Assembly: GCA_030522415.1 (NCBI GenBank)
Contig: CM060108.1
Coordinates: forward strand, 40,632,756-40,696,755
Origin: Channallabes apus
Taxonomy: Eukaryota; Chordata; Actinopteri; Siluriformes; Clariidae
Length of the DNA: 64,000 nucleotides
Direction: 5' to 3'
Part shown: piece by piece, positions 10,481-24,213 of the stretch
Layout: every line of letters begins with the position of its first letter
Position numbering within the stretch: position 1 is the stretch's first letter
Notes under the pieces: generated by a model
What the model saw: only the letters and a program-made list of their open reading frames with translations
Databases searched by the model: none
Told to the model about the DNA's origin: nothing
Position numbers and translations under genes: made by a program

Positions 10481-13400
10481 CACACACACACACACACACA
10501 GTACAGATACACACCCAGGTATCGGATCGGTACTCGGTATCGGCTGATACCCTGAGCCCAAGTATCGGAATCGGTATCGGGAGGGAAAAAATGGTATCGG
10601 AACATCTCTAATAGTTATTGAGGAAAAAAAATAATTTGACGGTAAGTTTTGTGTATTTACCTTGCTGTCTAGTTTACTCACTTGAGAGCTTAATTCCTGT
10701 TTGCCGTTCAAAAGTACTCAATTTTCGGCTCGCATTTAACATCGGAGGGTGTTTTTACACTGTCGCCACGTCATTATAATACACTCTACAGGCATGAGAA
10801 TTCAATATGTTGTAATCTGGAAGTTCCTGCCACTCACGGTGAAAGAATTTTGTCAATGCGACCTACGGTATTCTGTTGGGAAGCATTTGTTTGAGAGCTT
10901 AGTTCCTGTTTCCCGTTGTCTGTGTCTGACCCAGAGCAGTGTGCGTGCCCCACATGGAAAGAACCTATATGAGGATATATGCGCATATATGAAACCTATA
11001 TGCAGTATAGGTGCGCATATATCCGGGCATATACAGGCCATATAGGTCTCCTGTATTGCTTCTTTATATCCACATATAAGCCCTATATGTACATACAAGA
11101 TATGTCTCCTATGGCAGGATCTGGTCATTTTAGCTCATATCTCACTTTGGCAACTGTCATACATGATGCCTAGCTCATATTTTCTATTATCAAGGCAATA
11201 GCTAAGAACTAACAAAAAAAATGCAAAAAAACTAATCCTAATTGGCCACATACAGTATATGAGGATATATGCACATATATGAAACCTCAGTCTCCGTGAA
11301 AATCTTTTTGAAACACGTCACTAAAATTAACTGAAATGAGAAATATATCTATATAAAGCTTAAAGTGTCTACTTTTAAATGATGCAAGTCACATTGAAAA
11401 CAATTATTCTCAGTTTATGTAATCCATATAAACCAAGGAGAGGCACAGAATTTCTGTCACACTTATATGCTAATGACCCGAGGCAGGACACGCCCACGCG
11501 CCAATCACACGGAAATCAGTCCGGGTAATTTACATACTTGACCACGCCCCCGGACACCCGTATGAAAAACGAACACAGAGAGACAGGTTTGAAAATACTC
11601 CGATTCAGTGAGTTTTCTGCACGTTTTGGAAGATGGCACGCGCTTACACATCCGAGGAAACTCTTCAGAATGTTCTGGAAAGTTTACATTTACCTCAGAA
11701 GAAGACTGTGTGACTCCGACGACGAACGGGAGCATTTTGAACAGAGAATAGACCCATGCTACACTGGGTAAGTTATTAAGTCTTATATAACTCTTATTCT
11801 GATAATATTAAACTAATATTAGTAAATATTTTCCTCACTACAGCTAGCTCTTGTCAGCTTGTGTGACACATTGGCTTTCAATGCCATTTATATAGTTTAG
11901 GTAAATCATGCTAACATGCTGCCTCATGTAGCACAAACATGATATTTCCCGGTGGCTAAGCTAATGCCTTATGGAGTTTACAGATGTTTATATTCACCTT
12001 GTTTTGGATAGCTTTAGATTATGGTTGCTAATGTGTATTTGGCTCCATTTTGGTTAGCTTATAACACGGCTATCGGTAATGTTATTTAGCACAAACAAGC
12101 TAGTTGCAGGTGGCTAAAATACTGCCTTACGTAGGACATTTCCATGTCCTGTGACTGCTTACAACCAGCACATGGAGAGTTGATCACTATGATCAGCTAT
12201 TACAATACTATACTACACAGCACAAAACAATGAAGTCGTACAGAAATATTTCTCTACACTGCTTGGACATTGCTCCCACCAATGCTTACCCTGCATGTAT
12301 GTTTTGTACAGGTTTTTTTTTATCTTGCACTGTTTTACTCTGAATGTCCGTCTTTTTTCAGTTTTTATTTTGTACTGTTCCTGTTGCAGTTTTACCCTGC
12401 ATGTATCTTTATCATTAATCTGCATTTATACATAAAATCCATTACATTAACTACATTAACTATTAAATACATTAACTATTGGGAAGCTAAACATAAGAAT
12501 CAGTATGATCAGTTGTTTCCTTATCACTTCTTGTGTGCGTTTGGCTGTAGCTTGCACACCAGACCGAGTTGTTGGCGATTCATCCTATTGTAAAGTCATG
12601 CAGTGTGTAATCTCCTGTCGCCAATTCATTGTGCAGTGTGAACACAGCAGCAACTAAATGCTACCACAGATAGTACAGTGTGAAAACAATGGTGATCCGA
12701 TGACTTTGAAAATCATGCCGTGTGAGTTTGAGGAGAAGGTAAAAAGCAATACAAAACAAATAATGTACAGTTTATGTTGTCATTACTTTGCTCTCAAACT
12801 AAATGCAATGTATGGAGCGATATCGCGGACAATATTCAAATGCAATTGCAAATTGCATTTGCAATTGCGTTCCCCATATGTGGACGCACAAAGTGTGCCA
12901 TAATTCAAATGCAATTGCAAACTTTGCATTACCGTTTGCTGATTCGCCTTTGCGAGCGCACACTGACTGCCAAATTTCAAATGAAAAAACAAAGTCCATT
13001 TGCATCTGTATTTCCCAGGTCTTACACGTCATGAACCTGTCATATTTAAATAGCAAAATCAATCACCACGTTTGCTTTTTCACTTTCTCTGCGCCGCGCG
13101 TCAAGCCGGCCAAAATTCAAACGCAATCGCTAATCCATTTGCAATTGCATTTCCAACACGTTACACAGAAACCTGTCAATCAGCGTCAAGGGCGGGTCTA
13201 TACTGTGGGGCGGGATTGTATGGGGAGTGACGGCACTCGCACTCGCCGACCAAGAGGGGGATATTTTTTGCAATGGAGGTGAACCGAGATTATCTCATTT
13301 GTTTATCAAGAAATAAATACACAAAAATGACAAATCGCATATTTTCTTGCTCCGGAGTGGACAGAGAAGTTTTTACAAATAAAAATATTTTTAGATCTTC

Positions 13401-16400
13401 TCCTGTTACAGCCTGCTGGAGCTAAATCTTTCAGAAACGCTGCGTACCGGTGTTATGCGCTAAAAAGCCTCCCTGCCACGGATTGCCCCCCCTCCCCAAC
13501 ATAACCTCTATCAAATATTATGTTACAATATAAATTAATAGGTTTATGATTTAAAAATTGCACCAAACGAATTTGATTATAAAATAATCTATATAAAAAA
13601 AAAACACATGTACAGTAGTATAGGGGGAAAATGTATTAATTATATATTATTTTCATATACAACCCCTGGCAAAAATTCTGGAATCACCCCTCTCAGAAGA
13701 TGTTCATTCAAATGTTTAATTGTGTAGAAAAAAAACAAGCACATACATGCCACAAAACTATTTTCACTCAACAATCCAAACTTCTGGCTGTATAAAACAC
13801 TTAAAAAAAAAAACAAAGAAAGATAACTATAGTCAATGACAATTGTTTTAACAACTCAAACAGAGGAAAAAAATATGGAATCACCAAATAAAAACACTAC
13901 TTGTACTTTGTTGCACCACCTCTGGCTTTTATAACAGCTTGGATTTAACTAATGTCAAACAGTATACTTCATCAGTCTGTTACCAGCTTTGTCTTATTGC
14001 AGTTGCCAGATCAGCTTTGCAGGTTGGAGCCCTGTCGTGGACCATTTTCTTTCATTTCCACCACAGATTTTCAATTGGATTAAGGTCCGGACTATTTGCA
14101 GGCCATGCCATTGACATTATATGTATTTCCTGTAGGAATGTTTTCACAGATTTTGCATTATCATCCTGAAAAATGATGCTACCATCACCAAACATCCTTT
14201 CAATTGATGGAATAAGAAAAGTGTCCAAAATCTCAACATAAACTTGTGCATTTATAGAAGATGTAATGACTGTCATGTCTCCCATACCTTTACCTGACAT
14301 ACAACCCCATATCAATAATGATTGTGGAAATTTGCATGTTTTCTTCAGGCAGTTGTCTTTATAAATTTCATTGGAACGGCACCAAACAAAAGTTCCAGCA
14401 TCATCACCCTGCGCAATGCAGATTCGTGAATCATCACTGAATCTAACTCTCATCCAGTCATCCGCAGTCCAAGATTGTCTTTCTTTAGCCCACTGAACCC
14501 TTGTTTTTTTCTGTTTAGATGTTAATGATGGTTTTCTTTTGGCTTTTCTGTATGTAAATCCCATTTCTTTTAGGCGATTTCTTACTGTCCAGTCACAGAC
14601 ATTGACTCCACTTTCTGCCCATTTGTTCCTCATTTGTTTTGTTGTGCATTTTCTGTTTTCAAGGCATATTGCTTTAAGTTTTCTGTCTTGGCGCTTTGAT
14701 GTCTTTCTTGGTCTACCAGTACGCTTCCCTTTTACAACCTTTCCATTTGATTTGTACTTGGTCCAGATTTTAGACACAGCTGACTGGGAACAACCAACAT
14801 CTTTTGCAACATTCCATGAAGATTTACCTTCTTCAAGAAGTTTGATAATTCTCTCCTTTGTTTCAACTGACATCTCTCGTGTTGGAGCTATGAGTTATGT
14901 CAATCATCTTGGTTCAACACATCCCTAATGTGTGCAAGCACTCTTTTTTAACTGTAGACTAATTAGCAGTTGTAGAAATGCAAAGTGCATGGTGATTCCA
15001 TATTTTTTTCCTCTGTTTGAGCTGTTAAAACAGTTGTCGTTGACTATAGTTATCTTTCTTTGTTTTGTTTTTTAAGTGTTTTATACAGCCAGAAGTTTGG
15101 ATTGTTGAGTGAAAATAGTTTTGTGGCATGTATGTGCTTGTTTTTTTTCTACACAATTAAACATTTGAATGAACATCTTCTGAGAGGGATGATTCCAGAA
15201 TTTTTGCCAGGGGTTGTACATGTATATTTTTATATTTCTTATTTATAATAAAAATCGCTTCGTGATAATACTCATATATTATATTTGATAATAATAATAT
15301 GAATATTTGATTGTGATGTCCTCATATATTTGACAGAGATTTTGTGGGGGTGCAATCAGTGGCAGGGAGGCATTTTAGCGCATAACACCGGTACGCAGCG
15401 TTTCTGAAAGATTTAGCTCCAGCAGGCTGTAACAGGAGAAGATCTAAAAATATTTTTATTTGTAAAAACTTCTCTGTCCACTCCGGAGCAAGAAAATATG
15501 CGATTTGTCATTTTTGTGTGTTTATTTCTTGATAAACAAATGAGATAATCTCGGTTCACCTCCATTGCTCAAATATCCCCCTCTTGGTCGGCGAGTGCGA
15601 GTGCCGTCACTCCCCATACAAAACCACAGTATAGACCCGCCCCTGACGCTGATTGACAGGTTTCTGTGTAACGTGTTGGAAATGCAATTGCAAATGGATT
15701 AGCGATTGCGTTTGAATTTTGGCCGGCTTGACGCGCGGCGCAGAGAAAGTGAAAAAGCAAACGTGGTGATTGATTTTGCTATTTAAATATGACAGGTTCA
15801 TGACGTGTAAGACCTGGGAAATACAAATGCAAATGGACTTTGTTTTTTCATTTGAAATTTGGCAGTCAGTGTGCGCTCGCAAAGGCGAATCAGCAAACGG
15901 TAATGCAAAGTTTGCAATTGCATTTGAATTATGGCACACTTTGTGCGTCCACATATGGGAAACGCAATTGCAAATTTGCAATTGCATTTGAATATTGTCC
16001 GCGATATCGTTCCATAGCAATGTAATAATAGGCGTTATTTAATAATAACATTAACAGCAGCATGCATCTAACTCTGGGTAAAAAGCTTATAATAAAATCA
16101 CCAAAATAAGTCTTCATGTTAAGAATAAATATGCAAACAGTACGGTATCTGAGCATACGGATTGGAAATTTGTGCATACAGTTTGTTAATCCGTGGCCAC
16201 GATTTGTTAAACTGAGGGAACAGTTTAAGTATTTGTGAGTGTGGGGGACAAATTGCAAAACCGTCGCCACGGATTGAGTTTTTATTTATTTATTTTTTTG
16301 GTCCTACAGGTTTTTTTTTTTTTTTTTTTGCACATAACAGACTACATTGTTACATTAAGTATATTTGTAGGACAACGTTTGCAGATTGTGAAATAACACA

Positions 16401-19400
16401 TACTGTACAGGTCCTTCTCAAAAAATTAGCATATTGTGATGAAGTTCATTATTTTCTGTAATGTACTGATAAACATTAGACTTTCATATATTTTAGATTC
16501 ATTATACACAACTGAAGTACATGTAGTTCAAGCCTTTTATTGTTTTAATATTGATGATTGTGGCATACAGCTCATGAAAAATCAAAATCCCTATCTCAAA
16601 AAATTAGCTTATCATGAAAAGGTTCTCTAAACGAGCTATTAACCTAATCATCTGAATCAACTAATTAACTCTAAACACCTGCAAAAGATTCCTGAGGCTT
16701 TTAAAAACTCACAGCCTGGTTCATTACTCAAAACCGCAATCATGGGTAAGACTGCCGACCTGACTGCTGTCCAGAAGGCCATCATTGACACCCTCAAGCA
16801 AGAGGCTAAGACACAGAAAGACATTTCTGAAGGAATAGGCTGTTCCCAGAGTGCTGTATCAAGGCACCTCAGTGGGAAGTCTGTGGGAAGGAAAAAGTGT
16901 AGCAGAAAACGCTGCACAACGAGAAGAGGTGGCCGGGCCCTGAGGAAGATTGTGGAGAAGGACCGATTCCAGACCTTGGGGGACCTGCGGAGTCTGGAGT
17001 AGAAACATCCAGAGCCACCATGTACAGGCGTGTGCAGGAAATGGGCTACAGGTTGCAAATTTTGCATGTCATTCGGAAATCAAGGTGCCAGAGTCTGGAG
17101 GAAGACTGGGGAGAGGGAAATGCCAAAATGCCTGAAGTCCAGTGTCAAGTACCCACAGTCAGTGATGGTCTGGGGTGCCATGTCAGCTGCTGGTGTTGGT
17201 CCACTGTGTTTTATCAAGGGCAGGGTCAATGCAGCTAGCTATCAGGAGATTTTGGAGCACTTCATGCTTCCATCTTCTGAAAAGCTTTATGGAGATGAAG
17301 ATTTCATTTTTCAGCATGACCTGGCACCTGCTCACAGTGCCAAAACCACTGGTAAATGGTTTACTGACCATGGTATTACTGTGCTCAATTGGCCTGCCAA
17401 CTCTCCTGACCTGAACCCCATAGAGAATCTGTGGGATATTGTGAAGAGAAAGTTGAGACACAAGACACAAGTACCTGCAAAAGGATTCCCGACCAAGTAT
17501 TGAGTGCAGAACTGAACATAATTATTTGAAGGTTGACTTTTTTTGTATTAAAAACACTTTTCTTTTATTGGTCGGATGAAATATGCTAATTTTTTGAGAT
17601 AGGGATTTGGGGATTTCATGAGCTGTATGCCACAATCATCAATATTAAAACAATAAAAGGCTTGAACTACTTCAGTTGTGTGTAATGAATCTAAAATATA
17701 TGAAAGTCTAATGTTTATCAGTACATTACAGAAAATAATGAACTTTATCACAATATGCAAATTTTTTGAGAAGGACCTGTATATAAAAAAAAATCTAATG
17801 TGTGCATTGTATCTATGGAAGATTGTAGGACATTTCAAAACGTATGTTGCATATTTGTACATTTGTAAAAGTCACATTTCCAAAAATTTAGGACCCACCT
17901 TTTGTCATTCATAAACAATTACCTCTCCAAGTTTTTAGAGCATTGTATACAGTGGTGTGAAAAACTATTTGCCCCCCTCCTGATTTCTTATTCTTTTGCA
18001 TGTTTGTCACACAAAATGTTTCTGATCATCAAACACATTTAACTATTAGTCAAAGATAACACAAGTAAACACAAAATGCAGTTTTTAAATGAGGGGTTTT
18101 ATTATTTAGGGAGAAAAAAAAAATCCAAACCTACATGGCCCTGTGTGAAAAAGTAATTGCCCCCTGAACCTAATAACTGGTTGGGCCACCCTTAGCAGCA
18201 ATAACTGCAATCAAGTGTTTGCGATAACTTGCAACGAGTCTTTTACAGCGCTCTGGAGGAATTTTGGCCCACTCATCTTTGCAGAATTGTTGTAATTCAG
18301 CTTTATTTGAGGGTTTTCTAGCATGAACCGCCTTTTTAAGGTCATGCCACAACATCTCAATAGGATTCAGGTCAGGACTTTGACTAGGCCACTCCAAAGC
18401 CTTCATTTTGTTTTTCTTCAGCCATTCAGTGGTGGATTTGCTGGTGTGTTTTGGGTCATTGTCCTGCTGCAGCACCCAAGATCGCTTCAGCTTGAGTTGG
18501 CGAACAGATGGCCGGACATTCTCCTTCAGGATTTTTTTGGTAGACAGTAGAATTCATGGTTCCATCTATCACAGCAAGCCTTCCAGGTCCTGAAGCAGCA
18601 AAACAACCCCAGACCATCACACTACCACCACCATATTTTACTGTTGGTATGATGTTCTTTTTCTGAAATGCTGTGTTACTTTTATGCCATATGCACTTTC
18701 CAAAAAGTTCAACTTTTGTCTCGTCGGTCCACAAGGTATTTTCCCAAAAGTCTTGGCAATCATTGAGATGTTTTTTTAGCAAAATTGAGACGAGCCTTAA
18801 TGTTCTTTTTGCTTAAAAGTGGTTTGCGCCTTGGAAATCTGCCATGCAGGCCGTTTTTGCCCAGTCTCTTTCTTATGGTGGAGTCGTGAACACTGACCTT
18901 AATTGAGGCAAGTGAGGCCTGCAGTTCTTTAGATGTTGTCCTGGAGTCTTTTGTGGCCTCTCGGATAAGTCGTCTCTGCGCTCTTGGGGTAATTTTGGTC
19001 GGCCGGCCACTCCTGGGAAGGTTCACCACTGTTCCATGTTTTTGCCATTTGTGGATAATGGCTCTCACTGTGGTTCGCTGGAGTCCCAAAGCTTTAGAAA
19101 TGGCTTTATAACCTTTACCAGACTGATAGATCTCAATTACTTTTGTTCTCATTTGTTCCTGAATTTCTTTGGATCTTGGCATGATGTCCAGCTTTTGAGG
19201 TGCTTTTGGTCTATTTCTCTGTGTCAGGTAGCTCCTATTTAAGTGATTTCTTGATTGAAACAGGTGTGGCAGTAATCAGGCCTGGGGGTGACTACAGAAA
19301 TTGAACTCAGGTGTGATAAACCACAGTTAAGTTATTTTTAACAAGGGGGGCAATCACTTTTTCACACAGGGCCATGTAGATTTGGAGTTTTTTTTCTCCC

Positions 19401-21977
19401 TTAATAACGTAAACCTTCATTTAAAAACTGCATTTTGTGTTCAATTATGTTATCTTTGACTAATAGTTAAATGTGTTTGATGATCAGAAACATTTTGTGT
19501 GACAAACATGCAAAAGAATAAGAAATCAGGAGGGGGTCAAATAGTTTTTCACACCACTGTAGTTCTAACCTTTTGTTTGTTTTTCATTCTTTAGATGCAC
19601 TACAACAACAACAGCTGAAAGCTGAAAAAAAGGAGGCCAGAGAGTTTCTTTGTTTCAACAGTTCAGAAATGGCTTCGTTATGCCCCAGAACGGCTGGGGG
19701 GAATTGCTCGTGGTGGAAAACCATAAGTTCAGACTCATGTCTTATTATCTGTTTTGCTGAGTAAATACATTTCAACTTACGAATAATGTTTCAGTCATCT
19801 GTTGTGTTTCTGTCTTGGTTGTTTCTATTTGCATTTGACTGAATTTTGCTGAGGCAGACTGCCATTTTTATATTATGGTTTTCCAGTCTCTTATCTTGGC
19901 AGTTAGATTCTGTTTTATGAATTCAGAATTAACAATCTCTTCTAATAGTTCTCTTCTAAAAAGTCATTTTGTCATCCAGTTTATAATAATTTGTATGTAA
20001 GTTGTAGTGTGTTTTATTATACACAGTAGTTGTTTTATTGTAATTGTGATGTTACTTCCTGTTTAAATGGGTATGGAGCATAAATAAATAAATACGTTTA
20101 CATGTAAACTGAAGGATGTTGAGTTACTGACTTTTTGTTTAAAAAAAAAAAAAGCTTTTCAGCCCTACATGGTCTCTGATTTAAAGAAATAAATCAAAAT
20201 GGACATAATTTACTGTCATAGAATCTTGCTGTTCATAAAGCAAGACTAAACTATAATTGTTTCAATGTTGATTCAATGTTGATTCAATGTAAAATAAGTG
20301 ATTGAATTTACGTTGAACAAACATTGATTTTATGCCCATCTTGATCTATTTTTCGTCATTGAAATAACATTATTTCAAGGTGCAAACCTGATGAAAAATC
20401 AACATTTAACATTGAAATTTCAACATTGATTCAATGACAAGTTGGTTGATCCTTTAATGTTGATTCAACGATGATTCAATGTTGTTCAGCTATCTGGGTT
20501 CTATCTTTCTATTTAAATTTTCATGTTATTTACAATATCTGCTCAGTTAACGTCTGGGTTTCAGGCTGAATCCCAAAGAGTGTTAAATTGAAAGCTAATG
20601 CACTATGTAGTGTGTACAGTCCACTGGTTAAACACACCATGTAGTGCCCTTGATTAGAGGTTAGAGAGGGATTAGGAATTCAGTCTTTAGTTTAGGCGCT
20701 ATAGAGAGACATACAGTATCGTTATTTCAGTCGATTCCACTAATTATTATTTACAGACCCTCAGGGCCGGACTCTGAATTTATTTCTGAACTTTGTGGAT
20801 TTCCTCTCAAACCTGGTCGTTCCTGTAGACAAAGCATTAATTACTGGAGACATCTATATACATAAAAGAAAGGTTTTGTCTGTACATTGGTCATAATTCG
20901 CTCTTTTGGTAATATCTTCATGTTTCATACACTGGAAGATCAGAAACCAGTCTCAGAAAATTCATCTGTCCGTCACGCTGTGTTTGATGAATTTACTGAA
21001 GTGTTGTCCTGCACCATAAACTAAATCAAAATGTTGAATAGAAAGGACTTTGAGTTAGGAGTCAGATTTTATAATCTTTTATAATGTCAGAGCTTATTTG
21101 GATGAATACAGAGGCTTGTTTCTCACTATGCCGAGATAAAACACAGGTCGTTAGAGCAAACATATCCACAACAGTCTGAGGTGAGGGTGTGTAATATACC
21201 CAAACTGAGAATGCAGTGTTGTGTGGTAACATGTTGAGTAAAAGTGATATTGTCATGATCTCTGGCTTATTCAAGAAGGACGCAAGATGCAGGTTCAAGT
21301 TCAAACTCAAGTTCACGTTTTATTTTCTCTTTTCATTAAAGTTCTTTTCTTTTAAAGATAGTCTTGGTTGAAAACGAAACTCAAACAAAATCACAAGCAC
21401 GTAAAAAAAAAAAAAACAACGAAACAAAACAGGGACGCTCCTTAGGGAACCTCCTCAGGCTGGGTCTGCAGGCGGGCACAGTTACACACAAGCACAGTCC
21501 TTTACTTCCAATAAAAACACAGTAGTAGTCACATGAGATAATGGCGCTCGCGCCTCACGTCTCAGCCTTAACTTTGATCCACAATACCTGTAATGACAGG
21601 TCTTACCCCGACCCTGCAGACTCTGCTCAATCCTGAGGAGGAGACACGCACACACAGAGGGAGGAGATGACACAAAACAACATAACGTGAAGACAACAGT
21701 GAACGGACAAACGTGTCCGGGTTCGACTGGCTTTTATAGAGACACACAGGGGAGAGACACAGGTGCATATCATTCTGTTAATGGGGAAGACATACCATGT
21801 TCACACACTAGGGGGGGACAAGGTGCGGCTCAGTAGTCCGGAGACCCAGATCTTATTTCCCTGGACAGTGGTGGCACAGATGTGACAGATATGAACCAGA
21901 TGTCATGTGCCAGATGTAATAATCTAATTACTGTAAACTGGGAGTGTATTTGGCTGATGTACTATACATACAACAAT

Positions 21978-22014
<37 letters not shown>

Positions 22015-24145
22015 TATGCGGGTCAAACTGACCATATGAAGGATGTAAATGTGTGTTGTATAGTAGCATGAGTGTTAATGAGTAAGATGGAATTTTTATA
22101 CTGAAACCACTGAGTGTAAGATGCTGTAAAGTCTGGAAGAATGAGATTATACAGTCAAAGTGTAGATATACCGTATTTTATTTTACATATACTGTATTTT
22201 ATGTTGATTTGTTACTAAATGATGCTGTTGGGAATTAATTAATTCAATAAAAGTGAATTTTTCTTTCTCACAGTGAGTCCTAAACCTGTGGTGACTATAA
22301 AGCCTCATACACAGGTGTTCAGAGGAGAGAGAGTGACTTTCAGGTGTGACATACAGACAGAAGGAGACACTGAGTGGACATACAGCTGGTATAGAGACAA
22401 TAGCCGAGTCGACCCAGACATCAACTTAGTTAGAGACACTGACGGGGGTAAATACACCTGCAGAGGAACGAGAAGAGACTCTCAGCTCTCACAGATCAGT
22501 GCTCCTGTTACACTCTCTGTATCAGGTCAGTGTGTGAGTGTGTTATAACTGTTTGTTATTACAGATGTTGTTAATTTTTATTATGGGTTTTCATATATAA
22601 AACACATATTTTCAGCTTTTAATGTTTGTTGCAGCTTTTTCATTGCACTCCACTGTAACTGAGTTTCTTTATAATGACTTTACAGTTTCCTTCTGTTTAC
22701 TTTTTATTTTCACTTTTATATCTTAAAGCATCTAATTGCATTAATAACTGGTTACTATAGGAATAATCACAATCCTTCCAGTCATCACAACATCCAAGAA
22801 TTATGGCTAAATGCGGCATTACTGTATTATATGTGCATTAAATGATGGTTATATTAAATGTGTAAATAAGCAGGTGACTGAGGGAGATTATTAAATACAG
22901 AATGTTAATTAAACCTCCTACTGAGTGCAGATTTCTATTTACTGCACTGTGTTCATATCATTTGAATGTTGTACAGTTATTTGCTTGTTTGTTTGCTGTG
23001 AGCTGGTAATACTTCTTAATTTAATGTTAAGATGTTAAAATAAAACACAAAATGTGAAAAAAGAAAATACCAGACCATTTCTGGATCCAGATGTGTAGTT
23101 GTTCATTTTCCAGAGTAATCTTTAGACTAAACTCCCATAAAGATAAAGTGATATATAGAGAGAGATTAAAGACTTGCTTCATCACACAGCAGATATTTTC
23201 TGACTCTCACCGTAATCACAGTGAAGCTTTATATTTAATATCCTTTTATTATTTTCATCACATCTAAATGTAAATTCTACAACAGTTTAAAGTCAGTCAT
23301 GAGTTATTTTGCTTCATCACAGAGAGAATATTACTGTTTTACTGTAGAAGTTATTAGTGTAATAAAGACTACTTCACAATTTATTATTGTATTTCATTTC
23401 TAACAGAAAAACCTAAACCTGTGATCACATCAAGTCCTGAAGGAGACGTCCTGACCGGAAACCCAGTGACTCTGACCTGTACACTGACACCACAGTCTAC
23501 TGGATGGACGTTTTACTGGTATAAAGACGGCCGATACCATAAGACTGAGACTGAAACAAACTCCTACAACATCACATCAGTTAGTGTTTCTGATGGAGGT
23601 AAATACAAGTGCTATGCTGCAAGAGGAGTCTACACCACACACTACAGTAATAAACTCCAGTTAGACGTTACTGGTGAGTAAGAGACTTTCTCTCATGTGA
23701 TTCTGTACAACACTGAACATATAAACACCATGTGATCAGCATCACAATACAGTAACATTTACACAGTTAGACACAGAGAAGTGTTTCCTGTAGATGATTG
23801 TATTAAAGTTAAAGAGAGACAGTGTGAGCACGGCTGAGCAGCGCCGGTGTGAGCTGAGCTGGAAATCAAGTGGAGCAACACCAGTTTAGATTTAGTGGAA
23901 AATGTCACAAAAACCTGTAAAACTCTTTTAATAAGCTGCTGAGAGGCTGTTTAATGGTCTTCATAAAGTTACTGCTTCAGAAACATCAGCATGTTCGAGT
24001 GGAGAGTCTGAGTGTGAATGAGTGAAGAGGACGAGGCTCGAGATTTTATACTGAAACACTGAGTGTAACAGACTGTAGAGATTAGAGAGGGAGTGTGAGG
24101 AGTTATGGAATAATAACAGGTGTTTGTGTGTGTCTGTGTGTGTGT

Positions 24146-24213
<68 letters not shown>

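Larger units (their letters stand above)
12811..16016. mobile_element. long-TIR foldback element, 6-bp duplication, with nested Tc1
   Basis: Two arms of about 690 bases (12811 to about 13500 and about 15335 to 16016) are near-perfect reverse complements, beginning TATGGARCGATATCGCGG. A perfect gcaatg duplication flanks the element (12805-12810 and 16017-16022). Each arm carries repeated 'caaatgcaattgcaaa' words. The only open frames in the arms are mirror copies of each other and look non-coding. The centre holds a Tc1-like element. It has no transposase of its own; a 6-bp duplication would fit IS3EU-like or other rare DNA transposons, which is inference. Confidence 0.8.
9297..20498. mobile_element. 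large TIR-bounded transposon carrying nested insertions
   Basis: The ends CCCAGATAGC (9297-9306) and GCTATCTGGG (20489-20498) are perfect 10-base inverted repeats flanked by TT. Both subterminal regions are rich in the same 'ttgattcaatgttgattc' words, in opposite orientation. Removing the nested elements (9652-10610, 12811-16016, 16408-17779, 17950-19559) leaves about 4.05 kb. Two coding-like patches at 11633-11771 and 19590-19763 may be relics of its own gene. The superfamily is unknown to me. The insertion lies in the intron between Ig exons 2 and 3. Confidence 0.55.

Noticed and set aside
10261..10711. Open frames with IYIYIY and THTHTH runs near 10.4 kb, and similar ones at 9566, 24095 and 57170
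   Set aside because: Translations of (TA)n and (CA)n microsatellites.
12803..13282. 159-residue open frame with a near-identical 137-residue frame on the opposite strand at 15607-16020
   Set aside because: They are mirror images created by the inverted arms of the foldback element; both strands are open there and the residues show no domain.
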